Positions 6,629-8,262 of a stretch of DNA of 8,262 bases are shown here, one piece after another. The position numbers and the translations under genes were made by a program. The DNA is taken from assembly GCA_019752975.1 (NCBI GenBank), contig JAIELM010000411.1, positions 1 through 8,262 of the forward strand, written 5' to 3'. This DNA comes from Undibacterium sp. Its GTDB lineage: Bacteria > Pseudomonadota > Gammaproteobacteria > Burkholderiales > Burkholderiaceae_D. Numbering within the stretch: the stretch's first letter is position 1; every line of letters starts with the position of its first letter. Under the pieces are notes generated by a model. It was not told the origin of the DNA, did no database searches, and saw nothing but the letters and a program-made list of their open reading frames with translations.

Positions 6629-7729
6629 TTATACCAAACATTGATCTAAGCCTTGAATAAAAATCTCTTTCGGTAAATTTTTACCAATAAATACCATTTT
6701 GCTCTCCTTTAATTCTTCGTCGTCCCACTTTGCACCTATGTCGGTTCCCATGATTTGATGCACACCTTGAAAAATTACTTTACGATCAGCGTGTTCCATA
6801 AACAACACTCCTTTATAACGCAACATGCGTGGCCCATACACTTGAACTAAACCACCTAAAAAATAATCCAGCTTTTCGGTATTAAAAGCACGCTGACTTT
6901 TATACACAAAGGCAGCGATATCGTCGCTATGATGGGCATGATGATGATTGTGCTGAGTGTCATAGTGGTGATGCGCTTGATCAGTGCAATTTTCTGCACA
7001 CGCTGCGTGCTCATGCTCATCGTCATGTCCATGCTCATCATCATGTTCATGCTCGTGGTCATGTTCGGCCTGTTCCTGTAAAAACTCAGGATCAAGTTCT
7101 AACTTCGCATTGAGATTAAAACCTTTTAAATTGAGCACCTCAGTCAAGGCAATTTTGCCAAAATCGGCGATAGCAATCGACGCTCGTGGATTTATCCGCA
7201 CTAATCTGGACTTGAGTTGCTGCAATTGTTCCGATGAGACCAAATCAGTTTTGGACAACAGGATTTTATCGGCAAACCCAACTTGCCTTTGCGCCTCTTC
7301 ATGTTCATCCAATTGTTGCATGGCATGGCGCCCATCAACCACGGTCACTACCGCATCAAGCATATAGTGCAAACCCACTTCTTCATCGACAAAAAACGTC
7401 TGTGCAACGGGACCAGGATTGGCCAAGCCTGTAGTCTCAATCACCACATAGTCAAATTCTAAACTGCCCGCAGTTTTCCTTTGCATCAAAGTGGTCAAAG
7501 CAACGATCAAATCACCGCGCACCGTACAGCAGATACAGCCATTATTCATTTCTATGATTTGTTCATTACTGTCTTGCACGAGAATTTCATTATCAATATT
7601 CTCTTGACCGAATTCATTCTCTATCACCGCTATTTTCAAACCGTGTGGTTCGCGCAAAATGCGATTCAATAGCGTGGTCTTGCCGGCGCCTAAAAAGCCC
7701 GTCAATATGGTGGTAGGAATTAGGTTCAT
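6629..7729 (-). CDS. COG0523 (CobW/ZNG1-family) metal GTPase with His-rich insert
   Basis: Members of this G3E family use GTP to insert metal, often zinc, into client proteins in the cytoplasm; ZigA and ZNG1 are zinc examples. From the ATG at 7729 it has 366 residues: Walker A GFLGAGKT at 11-18, the metal motif GCICC at 64-68 (Cys65, Cys67, Cys68), ETTG at 98-101, the guanine-recognition motif SKTD at 159-162, a His-rich insert at 223-267 with about 17 His and two Cys, and a CobW C-terminal domain at about 272-364. ATGs at 7747, 7741 and 7738 would add up to six residues; 7729 is preferred because homologs begin near MNLIPTTILTG and the likely promoter would leave almost no leader for 7747. 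dksA follows after 150 bases. A role in cobalamin synthesis is unlikely, as no cob genes are near; zinc is the best guess. Confidence 0.9.
   Translation of the reverse strand: MNLIPTTILTGFLGAGKTTLLNRILREPHGLKIAVIENEFGQENIDNEILVQDSNEQIIEMNNGCICCTVRGDLIVALTTLMQRKTAGSLEFDYVVIETTGLANPGPVAQTFFVDEEVGLHYMLDAVVTVVDGRHAMQQLDEHEEAQRQVGFADKILLSKTDLVSSEQLQQLKSRLVRINPRASIAIADFGKIALTEVLNLKGFNLNAKLELDPEFLQEQAEHDHEHEHDDEHGHDDEHEHAACAENCTDQAHHHYDTQHNHHHAHHSDDIAAFVYKSQRAFNTEKLDYFLGGLVQVYGPRMLRYKGVLFMEHADRKVIFQGVHQIMGTDIGAKWDDEELKESKMVFIGKNLPKEIFIQGLDQCLV
7012..7065 (-). repeat. Three 18-base tandem repeats encoding the His/Asp/Glu tract
   Basis: Three adjacent 18-base units (7012-7029, 7030-7047, 7048-7065) share the pattern CATGCTC-T-[AG]TCATGT with a few substitutions. 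On the minus strand each encodes six residues of the EH-H-D/E type in the His-rich insert of the metal GTPase. The unit length is a multiple of three, so gain or loss of a copy would alter the number of His ligands without shifting the frame. Confidence 0.8.
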
Positions 7730-7757
7730 CGTTCTCATCATATTCATCGATCTACTA

Positions 7758-7786
7758 ATTATTTATTGAAAAATTAAAAGCGCCAA
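7758..7786 (-). promoter_or_regulatory. Candidate sigma-70 promoter of the metal GTPase gene
   Basis: On the minus strand TTGGCG (7786-7781), 17 bases, AATAAT (7763-7758): four and five of six consensus bases with ideal spacing. Transcription would start near 7751, leaving about 22 bases before the ATG at 7729. The -35 element overlaps the terminator stem of the upstream gene. I see no Zur-like palindrome around it. Confidence 0.45.
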
Positions 7787-7795
7787 CACTAGCGC
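7769..7795 (-). terminator. Rho-independent terminator of the EAL-domain gene
   Basis: In minus-strand RNA GCGCUA (7795-7790), loop GUGU, UGGCGC (7785-7780) forms a six-pair stem including one U-G pair, followed directly by UUUUAAUUUUU (7779-7769). It lies 18 bases after the stop of the EAL gene and separates it from the metal GTPase gene. Confidence 0.75.
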
Positions 7796-7812
7796 AAAGC
7801 GTTTCTTTAGCT

Positions 7813-8262
7813 TCATCCGTATTGCTTAGCAAAATCTTCAAACTCCGCTACCATCAACGCCTCACTATATAGGAATCCTTGGTAGGTACGACATCCCAGC
7901 TGAGCTAAATGGGCTTGTTGTGCTGCGGTTTCCACCCCTCCAGCGAGGGTCGATATATGTAAACTTTCTGCAAGGGCAATCACCATTTTACAGATCGCCG
8001 CACTATTAGGATCAGTGAGAACTTCACGAACAAAGCTACGATCTATTTTGAGCTGATCGATCGGCAGGCGTTTAAGATGAGGCAAAGTGGAGCTGCCAGT
8101 ACCAAAATTATCAAGCGAAAAGCGAATACCACGATCTTTAAGTATCATCATTTTCGCAATCGCATCATCAATATTGGTATGAGAAAATCCTTCAGTGATT
8201 TCTAATCTGAGGAGGTGTGGATTGGCTCCGGTTAGCTCTAAGATCGCCAAAACTTGTTCTAC
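7813..8262 (-). CDS. C-terminal part of an EAL-domain protein with altered active site (N-terminus outside window)
   Basis: EAL domains hydrolyse the second messenger c-di-GMP using two metal ions. The 149 visible residues (numbered from the window edge) cover the second half of the domain: RLEITE at 20-24 with the metal-site Glu, LDNFGTGSSTL at 50-60, LKIDRSFV at 71-78 with the conserved Lys72, LAGGVET at 106-112, and YQGFLYS at 127-133 with the conserved Gln128. Two key places differ from active enzymes: the usual DDFGTG is DNFGTG (Asn52), and the usual AEGVE is AGGVE (Gly108), removing the Glu thought to act as general base in RocR. The domain is therefore probably inactive or strongly weakened and may bind c-di-GMP or a partner instead. 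The EAL motif itself and any GGDEF or sensor domains lie outside. The frame is open to the edge; the TTG at 8250 is not its start. Confidence 0.9.
   Translation of the reverse strand, partial: VEQVLAILELTGANPHLLRLEITEGFSHTNIDDAIAKMMILKDRGIRFSLDNFGTGSSTLPHLKRLPIDQLKIDRSFVREVLTDPNSAAICKMVIALAESLHISTLAGGVETAAQQAHLAQLGCRTYQGFLYSEALMVAEFEDFAKQYG

Noticed and set aside
7012..7065. CRISPR array from the short repeats
   Set aside because: The units are 18 bases, directly adjacent without spacers, and in frame within a His-rich coding tract.
6984..7367. Cys/Ser-rich plus-strand reading frame
   Set aside because: The Cys/Ser repeats are the antisense of the His/Asp/Glu codons of the metal GTPase; no independent coding evidence.

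Overview
All eight genes in this window lie on the minus strand, so the window reads right to left. The organism looks like a betaproteobacterium of the order Burkholderiales, probably Oxalobacteraceae (Undibacterium-like; the genus is a guess). Three things suggest this: the DksA ends in the CEETGEPIG / ARPTATLSLEAQ form that I associate with that class, a two-STAS-domain protein sits beside hslVU, and base composition is moderate to AT-leaning. No insertion sequence, phage gene, tRNA, rRNA or CRISPR array is visible.

Layout in transcription order: (1) 8262-7813, the C-terminal part of an EAL-domain protein with two altered active-site positions, closed by a Rho-independent terminator at 7769-7795. 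(2) 7729-6629, a COG0523/CobW-family metal GTPase with a CxCC motif and a long His-rich insert. (3) 6478-5999, a DksA that keeps only one of the four zinc-finger cysteines, read from a non-ATG start. (4) 5895-5521, a small membrane-anchored or exported protein. (5) 5433-3436, a TonB-dependent receptor resembling the zinc receptor ZnuD. (6) 3435-2978, a 458-base gap holding two separate inverted-repeat structures. (7) 2977-1562, a cytoplasmic protein with a helical middle and two STAS-like domains. (8) 1487-1, hslV followed by hslU, overlapping by ATGA and preceded by a good heat-shock (sigma-32) promoter; hslU runs off the left edge.

Genes 2 to 5 have a common zinc theme: a putative zinc metallochaperone GTPase, a DksA that should not need a structural zinc, a small exported protein, and an outer-membrane receptor of the zinc-uptake type. 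The joint role is inferred from family knowledge and order; I could not recognise a clear Zur box. hslVU is a separate protein-quality-control unit.

The most unexplained sequence is the gap at 2978-3435. It contains a 184-base long-range foldback (3007-3190) and, 7 bases away, a 66-base element with perfect 11-base inverted ends and an internal hairpin whose loop is UCCG only when read on the minus strand. Both would lie in the leader of the STAS gene if transcription starts far enough upstream.
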